The notes beneath the pieces are model-generated. The model was not told the DNA's origin. It did not search any database and saw nothing but the letters and a program-made list of their open reading frames with translations. A program made the position numbers and the translations under genes. From contig OY740772.1 of the NCBI GenBank assembly GCA_963513935.1, positions 99,963,340 to 100,027,339 on the forward strand: a DNA stretch of 64,000 nucleotides, written 5' to 3'. This DNA is from Aphrophora alni. Taxonomy: Eukaryota; Arthropoda; Insecta; Hemiptera; Aphrophoridae. Below, piece by piece: positions 1-13,100 of this stretch; position 1 is the stretch's first letter, and every line of letters starts with the position of its first letter.

Positions 1-238
1 TAGGTTAGGCCTAGTTTCTAATTGTGTATCTTATATATCAATATAAAAACAATACCAAAGAAGAACAGTACATTATAAAATTATGAGAAAAAGGGACGAG
101 TTTAAATAAATATATAAAGATCTAGGCCTAATTATATACGTTAACCTTAAAAGGGAAGGGCATATATGGGCAGGACCTCTGCAACCATTTCAACAGGAAA
201 TTATTACTTAGCCTAACTTATAACATTTAAAAGCTTAC

Positions 239-322
239 CTGAAACTTTTCAAAATTCTCGCGCTCTAATTCCAAACTAGTTTTTCTTTGCTGTAAAACTC
301 TTGGTAAAGATAACGAGGCCAT
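239..322 (-). CDS. First coding exon of an unidentified gene, continuing past the left edge
   Basis: On the minus strand an ATG at 322-320 in a good context (TGAAATGGCC) opens 28 codons that end exactly at a consensus donor (GTAAGC at 238-233). The peptide starts MASLSLPRVLQQRKTS and ends in a charged segment rich in Glu and Lys that could begin a coiled coil. The exon ends in phase 0. No in-frame stop or homology signal is available because the rest lies outside the window. It is the next gene downstream of SSRP1 on the same strand. I do not recognise the family. The start and donor make a real exon likely, but this rests on one exon only. Confidence 0.6.
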
Positions 323-2193
323 TTCATTTATATTTAAACCAGTCTTTGAACATACAATATAAACACATTCATAAAACTGTCACAATCACAAACAAGACAA
401 TACAAAAGCGGACATCTACAACTTTCAACTGACTCAATCAAAGCCCGTATGACTGCGCCGTGAAACATCAGCTGTTTGTTTTTAGCAAGAGGTGCAATTT
501 TCATTGAAACCAAGATTTACAAACTTCATTTTTTTTAACCAAACGTATTTTTCTTTGTTGGTTTATTTTAAAGTGGGAAGAATTAAGTAAAGTTTTCAAC
601 ATTTTACAAATCCTTACACTGGATGTTGTGCATTCTTAGGTTTGGATTTGGTTACCAATTGCACAGGTTGCAGCCAAATACATTTTTCAAAGGATGCAAA
701 TTTTTATAATCAAGATGTTCACCTATCGAGTTTTTTATTTTAATTGATTTTTTTATATTTCTTGAGTTTATCACTATATAAACAAGTTTTGGTTTCACTA
801 CCTGTTCTTTCACAAGAAATATCAGTTGTTTTTATGGTTATCCCTAGTCCAGAATTAATTGAATCAATATTACTCCCAAATATCATTATTTTTTAATGTC
901 ATGTCAAAATGAATGTAAAAAAAAATCAAAATCTGCTGCTTATTGTCCATTTCGACTAATCAGGCTAATTTTTTTAATAGCGTTTGGTAAGGCTAATTAG
1001 ATCAAAAGCAAAAAAATTAAATAAAATGCAGGAGAAAGAAAAACACACCAAACCTTGGTAAACTCTAAATTATGTTTATTAGAATAATTACTTTCTTTCA
1101 GTAAAAAACAGATTTGCTATGCAAGTGATATTAAAATACAAATAAATTTCAATAACTATACAGAAAAGTTCATTGTGTGTTTTGTATATCAACTTCAGGG
1201 GTAGTTTTTAGTAACAAGTTTTTTCTTTTGGCTGTAGTTAAGGCATCTTTTCCCTAATTACTGCTTTCTTTTTCTCAGGAAGGCAAGCTAAAGGGAGTAT
1301 GGTTTTCAGACAGAATTACATTCTAGGAATCAGCCACAGTTACACTACCTTTCAAGATGTTTTATCTTTTACCCTATTTAAAAATGTCACCAAAACTTGT
1401 ACTTCAACAAATTTTGGAGCTGTTGGAAGAATTCTATGTTGAAGATGAAGTTCCAAGCTTCATAATGTTACGAAATGCCTAAGTTATCATCTGAAAATCG
1501 GAGAACACCACTATATTCATACTAGTGAATGAATTTTTCTGAACAGCACTTGTCCAAACAAAATAAGGGTGCAAATTCTCATTGTGTAAAACACCAAATA
1601 CCAATTAGTCTAAAAACTGCCACCAATTAAAATATATATGCTCCATAGGACTAAACAAAATGTATTGGTCATCAACTTCTGAAAAACTATTGGTTAAAAA
1701 TTAGCACTGTCATAAATAAATGTATAAGCATTGCTATAAAAAGATTCTAAGACATCAAAGGTTTATTCAACAATACTGCATAGAATTCAATTATAGTAGT
1801 AGCCAAAAATTGGAAACTAGACATGACCACCTACAGATACTTATATGAAGAACTATCCAAGCAATTTAGTATGAAGAGAAACTGGATGTGTCAACTGCAT
1901 GCATGGTGACCAGATAAAAACTTTTACAAGGAGGGCACTTGGGCTAAAAAAAAGAAGATAATGTTAAATACATTTTATTGTAACTTTTATTCATACAAAA
2001 CGTATTAAAAATACATGTATATTATGTAGAAATACACATTTTTTAAGTATTCCTATAACGAAGGGAAAGAAAATTTAACTCTGCTTACTTAAATATTATA
2101 CCTTAAAAATAACAAATAACTAAAAAAAAGCTTTGGGAGTAAAATAACTGAGCTTTCAAATATTTTTCACTAAATGAAATTTTGCATAACAAA
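323..2193. other. Intergenic DNA with the likely promoter of the 239-322 gene
   Basis: No coding exon was recognised. The first 150 bases above the ATG at 322 should hold the 5' UTR and promoter of the left-edge gene. No TATA box at a convincing distance was seen. The rest is AT-rich, without a clear repeat structure. Confidence 0.4.
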
Positions 2194-2650
2194 TCAGGTT
2201 TTGTGAAGTTCCATGCATGTCATGTTTAAAATTATAACTTTGACATATTCAATGTTCAGTTGGGTTCTTTCATCATTCAATTGTACATTAATATTAGAAA
2301 ATACATGCTCAATGCTAGAATTTTGTCCAGGCAAACAGAAAATCACACATTTTTAACAACTTTGAAAAACAATCATGACTTTTACACTTTCAAAAAAGTC
2401 TACCCATCTCAAGTGTAGCAACTGTTAAAAAAAACTGCCTTCATGTTAAGTAGCAACAAAATTTTTCTAACATTGAAATTGATCAGAGTTTTACATCTTC
2501 AATAACAAGACCCCTTTCTTGAAGAAAAATAACACTTGGAAACACTTCTTCAAAGTTGAGATTAGCCAGTTCTCTTCTAAGATCCATCCATTCGAAACAT
2601 TCAAATTCATCTAAATTAGTTGTCCACTTCTTCAAGTAGTCAAGTCATAG
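2194..2650 (-). pseudogene. hAT-type transposase, C-terminal dimerisation fragment
   Basis: Read on the minus strand, 2196-2360 encodes a segment containing CLPGQNSSIEHVFSNINVQL followed by NDERTQLNIEYVKVIIL and a stop. This matches the conserved hAT C-terminal pattern, in which a Pro-Gly-x-(S/T/N)-x-x-x-E-x-x-F-S motif is followed by a helix rich in Asn, Arg and Leu. Upstream on the same strand (2361-2650) are broken pieces in several frames. The segment is far shorter than a hAT transposase and has stops. No terminal inverted repeats were identified. It is a dead fragment. Confidence 0.6.
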
Positions 2651-4968
2651 AGTACATCGTTAAAACTTCAAATAAAAAGTTTTACATTTTTCATCTAGCC
2701 CTTTAAGCTCGAACTCCCTAGACTATTATTCAAATTTTCATGGGAAGGAATGGTTCTTTATGCCTATTTTACAATGATTTCTTTAAGGCCTTAATATAAG
2801 TTCTAAAATCCTAAACACTCTATTAGAGCTAATGAATAAATGGCTGAAAAAAATAGTACTATGTGCAGGGAGGAGGGACTAGATGTTAACATGAAAAAAA
2901 TTATGTCCTTCACAAGGAAAGCTAAATAAAAACTGTGAGATTGAGTTTAGAAGGAATACATATAGAGCTTTTAAATGAATTCAAATATATAGCGGTAATT
3001 CTTGATAAAAGGCAAAATATGTAGATAAAAGTATACAAAAATATTGAAGATCTTTAATGACCTGTAAATACTCTTGGGAAAAGACTGGGGACTATACCTC
3101 AAAATTTGTCACTGGCTGTGGACAAATCACAGCCTGAATACAAAGTGTTATATAGCGGACTGGAGCCCAAAGTGCAGCCTTGTAGGCTCATAAAAGTTTA
3201 ACACTTCTTCCAGCATTTATAACATAAAAGTTTGAATATCTCATTAAGATCAAACTTTGGTGAAAATTTGTAATACTTTGGTAATTGTACTATATCAATA
3301 ATCGCTAGTCGCTGATAATTGTAAAATTGTGGATATATTATTGATGCTGACTTCACCGTATCTTCTGGAATCTTGTCCCTGTAGGGTGAGCTAGTTGGTT
3401 TTAGTACTGCTCCTAGATATCCATTTTTACAGTGAACAAAACGCTCATAGTAGCTTTCTCTGTAAAAGTCCCAATTATGAAAATGCCAACACCAAAAAAA
3501 GAATGAGAGAGGGACAAAGTATAAAGCATACAGGAAAGAAAAATAATAAATAAAAACATAAGATATACAAAACAAATAAATCAAAAGATAAAATATAAAA
3601 AACAGACAAATATAAAATATACAAAACAGAAGTTTATTATTTACTAAATACATAAGTCTTTATACATAGGATATGTAAATAAAATAAGCAGGATTTTTTT
3701 TGTTTATGAATCTTTGTGCTAAAGGTGATGTCTTACCTAAAAAGTGTTTCGCTAATTTAAGACCAAATCAAATAGGTGTTTCTATTAATATAACATGTAC
3801 CGGTAGTCATATTCATTAGTAAAATGGTTAAATCTGAAGTTCAACAAAATAACCTCTACAAAAATCCACAAGATTCAGTTTCTATAGAAATATCTGAATC
3901 CATGGATTTAAAATGGAAATATGTAATAAATACATGCAGTTAACAACAAAAATGTGGATTTAATTCCAAGATTAACCAACAGTATAAATAATCTCAAATC
4001 CTAAAAGGAAACTTAAAACTTCTAAAACGAAGTTTAAACCCATTTGGAACAAAATTAATTAAAATCATAAAAAAATCTTTAAATCTGATATATTTACCAG
4101 TGTTTAAATCATTTTGTTTTGATTAGCAAAACATATACAACTTTACAAGTTTTAAAAATTACCATTTAAATATAAATATATATATATATATATATGTGTA
4201 TATATAGAAACATCTAGGAAAAACTGCCTGTAACTCAATGTTCTATATTAAATAAGGATTTATCATCTAGATTTCATTATAATGAATGGCAAATGATGAT
4301 GAATTGTATAAAATTGATTGTGGATTGGTTAAATTGAGAAGCAGCTGACAAGCTTCTGCCACATAAAACAAGTCATAAATCAACAATATTTCTATGGAAA
4401 TTACATACAAAAAAAATTATATGCGAAGCTAAAATGTTATTAATAACGTTTGCTGTGACCTGTAATAAAATGGTTTTCACTTATTAAAACATGACCCTGG
4501 TAATTAGTCTACATAAGTTATGTTAGACAATAGACACAACAAAATCATATGAATATCAATCACATTATGAATATGAATGTACCAAATGTCTTTTTTTGTA
4601 TTAATATTAATCTTTGTTAAAATACAAGATTCTGTAAGTTCTAATGAGCTTTACCAAGTATTGATTCTTATGGCTTTAATAATTTTCGATCTTAAAAAAT
4701 TATAATAAACTTTAAAAAAGCAATGTTCGAATTTATAAGAAGTTAAGATATTGGTTGTAAATATTTTTAAACTGTTCAAAATGAGTTCTGTGAATTAAGA
4801 AGGGACCAACTAATTATATTATGAAGTAAACAAAAATACAATACATATTCTTTACATACAAATGGTTATTTTCAGATATTAAAAACAAAATTCTTTTTTT
4901 TTCTGCAAGGATAACAAATATTAATAATGAATGAAAAATGTAACTCTTATATCATCACTCATACATTA
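2651..4968. other. Intergenic DNA downstream of SSRP1, including a short TA microsatellite
   Basis: No gene was recognised. A 151-codon open frame on the minus strand at 3198-3653 is low-complexity (Phe/Tyr/Leu-rich) in its first half and has no known domain. A TA-rich simple repeat lies at about 4171-4206. The 3' UTR of SSRP1 probably ends just above 4950. Confidence 0.4.
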
Positions 4969-4974
4969 TTTATT
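4969..4974 (-). terminator. Candidate polyadenylation signal of SSRP1
   Basis: The minus strand reads AATAAA here, 91 bases after the SSRP1 stop codon. It is the first canonical signal downstream of the stop. Cleavage would be expected 10-30 bases further on. AATAAA is frequent in DNA this AT-rich, so position is the main support. Confidence 0.5.
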
Positions 4975-5065
4975 TTTCACTGCTCGATTAGCTTTATGAA
5001 AAAGTACTGGTCTTCACATAAATTGGTATATTATTTAAAAAAAATTCAAATCCTTCCCCCACAAT

Positions 5066-5380
5066 CTAATCACTGTCAGAACCTGCACCTGACTCTTCTG
5101 TAGTAGGCGGAGTACTTTCTTCAGGTTCATCAACAAAATCATCATCGTCATCATCATCATCTCCACTGCCTTTTTTACTTTCTTTGCTCTTTTTTTGTGT
5201 ATTATCCTCTTTATTAGTCTTTTTCTTCTTTTCTGGAGTGCTTTCTGATTTGTCATCATCTGTGTCATCATCTTTAGTGCTCTTTTTCTTCTTTTCAGGA
5301 GAGCTTTCTGATTTCTCATCATCTTCATCTTCTGCGTCATCATCACTTTCTTTTTTCTTTGATAGTTTCGTTTCAGATTT
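5066..5380 (-). CDS. SSRP1: SSRP1 exon 14, charged C-terminal tail (residues 679-782)
   Basis: This exon is 104 codons plus TAG (5068-5066). The tail alternates acidic runs with KKKK blocks. Two near copies of a repeat ([17 protein letters not shown] and [16 protein letters not shown]) lie in tandem, followed by eight or nine Asp and [12 protein letters not shown]. The acceptor is TTTAAG. The frame is fixed by exon 13, which ends in phase 0. Longer open frames over the same bases on either strand are shadows. Confidence 0.92.
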   Translation of the reverse strand, partial: KSETKLSKKKESDDDAEDEDDEKSESSPEKKKKSTKDDDTDDDKSESTPEKKKKTNKEDNTQKKSKESKKGSGDDDDDDDDFVDEPEESTPPTTEESGAGSDSD

Positions 5381-8300
5381 CTTAAAACAAAAAAGGGAAT
5401 CATTATTATAAATTAAAAAATAATACCTGTAAATAATAATGGCAGGGTTTTTACTTGCGATAATTCTGGCAGATAAATTGAAATAACTTTAAACTTCCAA
5501 AACAACAATCTCTATGAAATTTTCTTTTTTACATTACAACAACTTTGGTATTGTTGTAATTTAAAATTTAAAATTAGAGTTTCTCAAACTTGTCAGTTGT
5601 CAGATTTCCCTCGTACATTAGGTAAATGTAGCACTGCAACATACAAACTATTTATTGTTTATACTGTACCTGGAATAATTATGTTATAGTCCTCTTTTTA
5701 AGCTTTAAAATGGCTTTTTAGTTTTGTTATCTCTATTTTGATCAAATTTATGGTAAAACTAAAATAATCCTACATGTATTTTCAGATAATATTGTTGTGA
5801 GTCTATATTTATTTCTAGTTTTATAGAAAAGAAAATTAGTTCTTCAACATGAAATAAATAAATTGTATTTATCTTGAGGATATTTTAGAATTTTGGATTT
5901 TTAGAAAGACTTAGGGCCAGTTTTACATAATCCAAATTAAGTCCTATCACAAATCAGGATAGTAAGAAAAATGAATTAAAATAGGAATATTTACACTTAA
6001 TCTATATTTTCCAAACCTAGTATATATTTTTATCAAACATCACTGGGTTCAAATATATTGCTTGAGTTTTTCAACCACTGTTGAATTATTGCTAGCAATT
6101 GGTTTCAACCACTTTCTAAAATTGAGGCCAGGCTTCTTCTCGTTCCGCACGACCTATACCATATTTTGTTTGGAATTTGACGTGTCGGCCGATTGGCCGA
6201 CCCGCACTTTTGATTGATTTCGTAGGATAATTTTGGTCTGTGGTGTTGGTAACACATGACTCAGTGGTGGGAAATGTGTTGAGTAACTGTAAGTAAATCT
6301 GCAGTGTGTCTTTCTTGTTACTAGCTGATGTGTATTTGCAGTGTTTCTTTACCGTTTCAGACTATATATTTTCTCTGCGACAAAGTGTTATTGTTAGTTT
6401 TTTTTTTTAAATGAATGATTTTATACATTCATTGGAAATTGACAGAGAATTGGATTATGAATTTAGTGAAAATGAAGACTGTGAGTCAAGAGGAAGCTAT
6501 TTTACACCTCCTGTTAGTGATTCAGACTGCCCAAATTCAGGTGATGAATCCGATACTGAACTGGACCAAACAACTTTAGATTCATACTCAAAATCAAGTA
6601 TGTTAATTAATGATTTATTAGACCTTATGCAGTTAGATTTAGAGCACTCACCATCAAGTTTAGATTTAGACGTCACTAATATACCAATGCAGTATGGGAT
6701 CGAGGAATGTGATGAAGTTAACAAAACCTTATTTATTGTCCCAGACGTCACTATACCGCATCTAGATAACGTTCCTTGTACATCTGAACACATTACAGAA
6801 TCTAATATAAATATATCTAGAATCAATGAGCAAGACGAAATAGTTGATCAAATTGTCCAACAATGTGGTAGCCAACCCAATGACCCAGAGGGCTACTAAA
6901 GGGGTAAAAAATAAAAATATTGATACAAGTTGGGGTGCTTTCCAAGGCTTACAAAAAGAGTTTTTGTTCACAAGAACTCCCAAGTATTTGTTTAGTTTAG
7001 CGGGAGATAGTCCTCCAATTGAGTATTACAAGTTTGTTGTTTCAGACAAAATAATTGATCTAATGGTTCTAGAAACCAATAGAAACGCAGACCAAACATT
7101 AACCACAAGATGACTTAGTCGCAATAGTAGGCTGCGAAATTGGATGCCAACTAACCCAATCGAAATGAAAAAATTCATGGGACTCTTAATTTGGATGGGC
7201 CTAGCAAACTTTCCTAGAATACAAAATTATTGGTCCAAGAAAGTCTTATATAAAAATGATGTTGCAAGTAAAGTAATGAACCGCAACAGATTTCAATTGT
7301 TGCTACGATTTTGGCATTTTAATGATAACAATAATCCACAAGATTATGGAAGGCTTGCAAAGATTGCACTTTTACTTAATTTACTCAATGATTTGTTTAA
7401 ACAACATAAAGTAGCGTTAGCAGACCTTGTAGTAAGTAGACGAGTCGATGGTACCATTCAGAGTGACACTCATTTTTAGGCAATATTTGCCCAAAAAATC
7501 CCACAAATATGGCGTTAAGTTATTTAAAGTATGTGACAAGAGTGCTTACACTTACATTGTGAAAGTTTACTCAGGCAAAGGTTCAAATGTGACTCCCGAA
7601 CTTTTCATGGGCACACCAGTAGTTTTAGAAATCGTACAACTATACCTCAATTCAAGAACCACAATCTACGTTGACAATTTTTATTCTTCTATTGAATTAA
7701 CCGAGCAACTCTTGAAACAAAATACTCATTTGGTAGGTACAATGAGACAAGATTGTGTAGGGATTCCAAAAGACTTTTTGCCTGTGAAACTGAAGCGAGG
7801 TGAGATGGTAGTTGCTGAAAATAAAGACGGCATAGTGATAACAAAGTGGTAAGATAAGCGTCCAGTGATAACCATTTCAACAAAACATCAAGTCGACACG
7901 GTTCAAACTGGAAAGCGGGATTGAAGAGGAAATGTCATTTTCAAGCCTCTTGCAATAACAGCGTACAATGAGCAAAAATCCGGCATCGATGTTGCTGATC
8001 ATATGTCGTCGTACAACTCAGCAGTACGAAAGACACTAAGATGGTACCATAAAGTTGCAGAACATTTACTATTTGGCACCTGCATTGTAAATGCTTGGCT
8101 CACTTACAAAAGCAATGTAGGACTTTATAAGCCCATGCTATACTTGCCCTAGCTCACCCTAAATAATTTTCATTTGGTCGCTCAGCATTGTCTGTGCTTA
8201 TACAAAAATAACGAAATTCAGTGAACTATTTCACAGAGAATTATGAAGAGCAGAGTCCCCATAATTATTTTGTATTTTCTTCAGTTTCCTTATAATTTTC

Positions 8301-10006
8301 CAAAAAAAATTAGTGCTTTATCACCATACAAAATTAACCTTTAAAATGCAGCAAAGAAACACAAATTTATCTGCTTTCGAAGGATGTCTAATTTATATTT
8401 TTTAGACAGTTCATCTCGAAACTTTGTGTGTATATCTAACAAGTTGACAAACAATAATGATATAATGAAAATTGTGATTTGAGCACTGTTTATTATCTAA
8501 GTCATCAAACACCTCTCATATATTTTGTCATTATTAATTTGATGTCATTGTACTTCTTAGATAGTGTTAACGTTTGAAATTTAGTTTGAAAAGGCTTTAA
8601 CGTTTGAAAAGAACCGATTTAAGATATAATAATATATGAGAAAGGCTATGAAATAATTGTAAAAGATAATACTAAAACTAAACCTGGAGGACAAGGCAAG
8701 GTAACTGAATAAAAATCTGTTTACTTACGGCTTCTTTTTTCTTAGCGCCATCATTAGAGCTGTCACTATCTGAATCCTCAATATATTCTTTACTGATAAA
8801 GCTGCCTCCACTGCCTGCCTTAGTAGGATTTACACTGGACTTTTCTTTAGATTTTTTAGACCCAGTACTCTTTTTTGTAGCTTTCTCTGTGGAGAGAGTA
8901 CTTCCACCACCACTAGCTTTATAATCCTTCATAGCTTCCAGATATTCTTCTTTTTGTTTGGCAGCTTTAGCTTCCCATTCCTAGAATTTTTAAATACAAA
9001 TAAAATAATACATATATATTTAATTAGATATTTATAAGAGATGCTACTAAGGGGTTAGTATTTACTTAGTTTTAGTGGGCTGCAAATGAAGCAGTATTGC
9101 ATTTTAAAACACTATCTAAAATATCTTTATAGATTACTACCATTGCTCTTGGCACTATCTACATTGAAATTGAGCATTGTGTGTGTGTAAAGCTTAGGAG
9201 AACACATTATACAATCAATGTTTGATATTAACCTTTGTACCTAGATTGATAAAATAAAGGACATTTTAGTGAATTTAAATCTAACAACATTTAAAATAAT
9301 TTCTATAATTTTTTTTTTTACCCTTTACAGATTGCAATAGTTACGGCAGAGAAGAAAAAATGAGAAGACAGCTTATCTGACAGCTTCTTTGTAAACAATA
9401 TTTTTAGTTTTACCTTTAGACATTATACCTTTAGTAGAACTTTTATACAATTTATGCAAACAAAAACATTTTATGTGTGTTGGTGAGAAGCACAGGTGAA
9501 CAGATGAATACCAGTTACGTTGGTTTGATGAGAGTCATACCACTTAAGTTAAAATATGATGACGAACGTCTGACAGATAACAACTGTTGAGAAATATATC
9601 CTATTATCCTGCTTATATTTGTGCCGTATAATCAAGGTTCTATTATAATTTAATACATTTTTATACTTTAAATATTTCGATTAGTTTGCGATAACTGTAT
9701 ATATTTATAAGATTTTGATCCTATCTCCTAAATGGCTACAGATTCTAAAATATTACCATTAATTTATTGTGTACAAATTTAACTATCTAGTAAGTTCAGT
9801 ATTAAACCAAAAAATAGTCAAATATTTATACATTTGACAAAAACCATCACTTTCAGTTAAGGTTGAGTTTCCAGAATTTGTAAAAGGAATGTAATGTATA
9901 ATAAAATGAACTGTTGTTTTAAAATTCTGCATTGTTAAAAATAAGTTTCCTTCTTTTAAAATTATATAAAATCTTGAAAGGTAAGTACTACAAGAATAAT
10001 CTCTTT

Positions 10007-10072
<66 letters not shown>

Positions 10073-10101
10073 TACGTTCAAAGCCAAAATTTACTATATA
10101 C

Positions 10102-10146
<45 letters not shown>

Positions 10147-13100
10147 TGAATAAATCAGACACAGAGCTTTAATCGAATACAAATATCAATTTTTTGATAA
10201 ATAAACATCTAACTAACAAAACTTGAGTAAAACAAATAAACTAAATTTCAGCAATCAAAAGAATATTTACAACATAGATTAAAAGATTGTTTATAAATTA
10301 TAACACAATTAATGAAAGTTCATATATTGATTGAAAATATGATTACCATACACAATTCATATAAATACCAAGTTCAATAATTATAAATGGTGTCTAAATT
10401 TGGTTATAGTCTCTTTCTTATCTTTAATAATTCTGAAATAATAACTTAACATGAGTTACGTCACGATAAGACTCAGGGTTCATATATATATATAATCCAG
10501 AGAGTCAGTTTTTTGATTAATTAATTAACACAAAGTCTTAATGTGCAGCTTTTCCCAAATAAGGGCACACAAGAAAATATAATATAGGATAATTCTATTA
10601 ATAAGTAAACATGCAATTAATAATTATAATTAAAATTCAAGCATCTCTAACTCATTTAAAGCAAAGATAATATAAACATATGAAGTGAAATGAGAGATGG
10701 AACTGTCTAAAATTATTCTTTAAGTTCTGATAATCACTTGAAGGAAATTAATAACGATATTTAGTTAGTGTATAAGCTATCAGTTAAAGTTCAATAGTAA
10801 CATCAGTTTATAATAAGTTTGAATCATTTAAAAAAAGATTAAATAGGTAACAAAACTTCAAATAAAATTAGTTAATAATTACCAAGTTTAGGCCACATTA
10901 GATTCAATAACGTAATATACGCCCGATTTACACACACACACACACTTCAATACGATAGACTATATCCTAAATAAGCATTCAATTATTGGAAGCTCATAAA
11001 CAGATAATAAAAAGAATTACTTAAATACTGTTGAATAAATAAAGTCAAAATTGTAAATAGAATAGCGAGCGGCATCTATCTGTGTTAGTTGCACGGTTAG
11101 CCAATCAGAACAACTAAATTTAAAAACAGATGTTCTGACAGTAAATCAAATTTCGTTTACGCTAATTCAATTCAATATTTAAATAATATAAGAAAAGGTT
11201 AAAAAAAGTATGTTAAGTAAAATTAAGATTGGCGGGATGTTATAACAGTGAAGAAGGGGATGCTTATTCTTGCTCTGACGTTTAGTAGATCATTTTTTGT
11301 TTGACTCTTAGAAAAAAGTTAAAATTTATGTTTTTTTTGTGATGGAAATTAGAAGTGATGGAAATAATTTATGCAGAGATATAAACAAGATATAATTTGT
11401 TGGAAGACATAAACAAGAGATTTGCTGGATATTGTATGTATTGAAAGTGGACTTAAACTGAAATGTTAAGTAACCTAAATTTAAAAATTCATTAAAGAAG
11501 TAAATAATTAAGACTCAAAATTTGGAAGAAATACTAACTGAAATTTGTAACAGATTTTTTTTTTGTAGAAATAAAACTTGACCCATAGAAATCCCAAGGA
11601 GAAAGAGATCTCAAATAATTTATAAATTTTATATTTTGTATGATTAAATGAATAAAGTATTGTAAATATAAACTTGTCTCTGATGGTTTCATAGTAAATA
11701 GAGAGTAAGTTAAATATTAAAGTTTGCTACACAAAAAGGTTAGATAATTAAAATATAAAAACAAACACCTTGTTATTTTTTATAATATATAGTCTTTGTA
11801 ACACTGCTCATGTTTAATATGCTATAACAAACTGATGAAGTTTAATGTAAATTTAGATTGAAATACGCTTAAATGAATTAATCAAATTTTTAAATAAATT
11901 TCTATATTATTTAATATGGGTACAATTTCTTTTAACTTTTATTTCATCAATTATCTTATGTACAAATTATATTTAAAACTAGAACAGCTGTGGTCCTTTT
12001 TCAAATATTGTCTGCTAGGTAAATTGAGCGGACCAATCAGGTAATAATTTCCATCAAACGTTTTCCACATGTAGGCTTATGTAGTTAACCATGACTTGTT
12101 GTTGGCTTTGTTAATTTATAAAATATGAATATTTCTAAGTTTTGGCCAATATGTTTTGATATTAAATTTCATGTGTGATCTGATTATATTTAAGAAAATG
12201 TGTGTAGTGATTAGGCTAATTTAAGATATTTAGTATAAGTTACAGTATTTTGTTAGGATAGGTTTAGTTATGGATTAAACTGGGTTCGTTCGAGTAATTT
12301 AAGGTTTGGCAATGAACAATTTGGTTGTTGGATTATTTTTACATACGATGCGTACAGGGCTACTGGGTAAACTCCGTCATTCCATATTTAATTCATTAAA
12401 TTTTCACCGTAAATATAGGTTATCTCGGTTGGTTCTTTCCAGTATATACGCTAGCTTAACTTAGCTTGAATATATGTTATTAGATAGATGGCTGCGGTTG
12501 AAATAAATGTTTTGTTAATATATATTTTTAAAAATTATGATTGTGTAATGTGGCAGTACTTACCGATTTGTCATCCAACTTCTTCCACAGTTCTCCCCCT
12601 TTCTTTGCAATATCAGTAAAAGCAATTCCTGGATTATCAGTTTTAATTTTTTCCCGCTGTTCGTTGAACCATATCATGTATGCTGAAGCTCCTCGTTTAG
12701 GTTTGTTCTCGTCCCTTTCTTTCTTCTGCCTTCTTTTTCTTGGTTTCTCGGACTGTAAAATGTGAAATATTAAATCAAATTTTACTAAGGTGGCATAGTT
12801 ATTACCATAATAAATGTTTGTGCATTACAAAGTGTTCAATGTCAGTGAACTCCAAGGGCAGAATTTAAAATGAAATAAAAAGTAAGAAAATGAATAAAGA
12901 TAAAACAATATATTTTTTTCATCAGTTTCTTGTTATGTGAAGTTTTTCCATAGCAAAATCTAGCTATTCACAATTTGAAAATAATTAGTTACATATCTGT
13001 ATTTTGTCTAGTTGGAGATTTTCACAAAAAAAAACAACAACAACATAAATGTCTATATATAAATGGTTTTCTGCTATAGGATCAAAAATTGAACACTCAT

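Noticed and set aside
1..14. TAGGTTAGG at the very start, recalling the insect telomere repeat TTAGG
   Set aside because: Only about two units; no tandem run.
3198..3653. 151-codon minus-strand open frame
   Set aside because: The first half is low-complexity Tyr/Phe/Leu from AT-rich DNA; no domain, no splice support, no recognised relative.
5184..5411. Open frame on the plus strand rich in Ser, Phe and Asp opposite the SSRP1 last exon
   Set aside because: It is the complement of the Lys/Asp-rich SSRP1 tail; the tail frame joins in phase with exon 13.
10007..10140. AC/TA repeats first considered as a possible structured RNA or telomere-like tract
   Set aside because: They are simple dinucleotide microsatellites.
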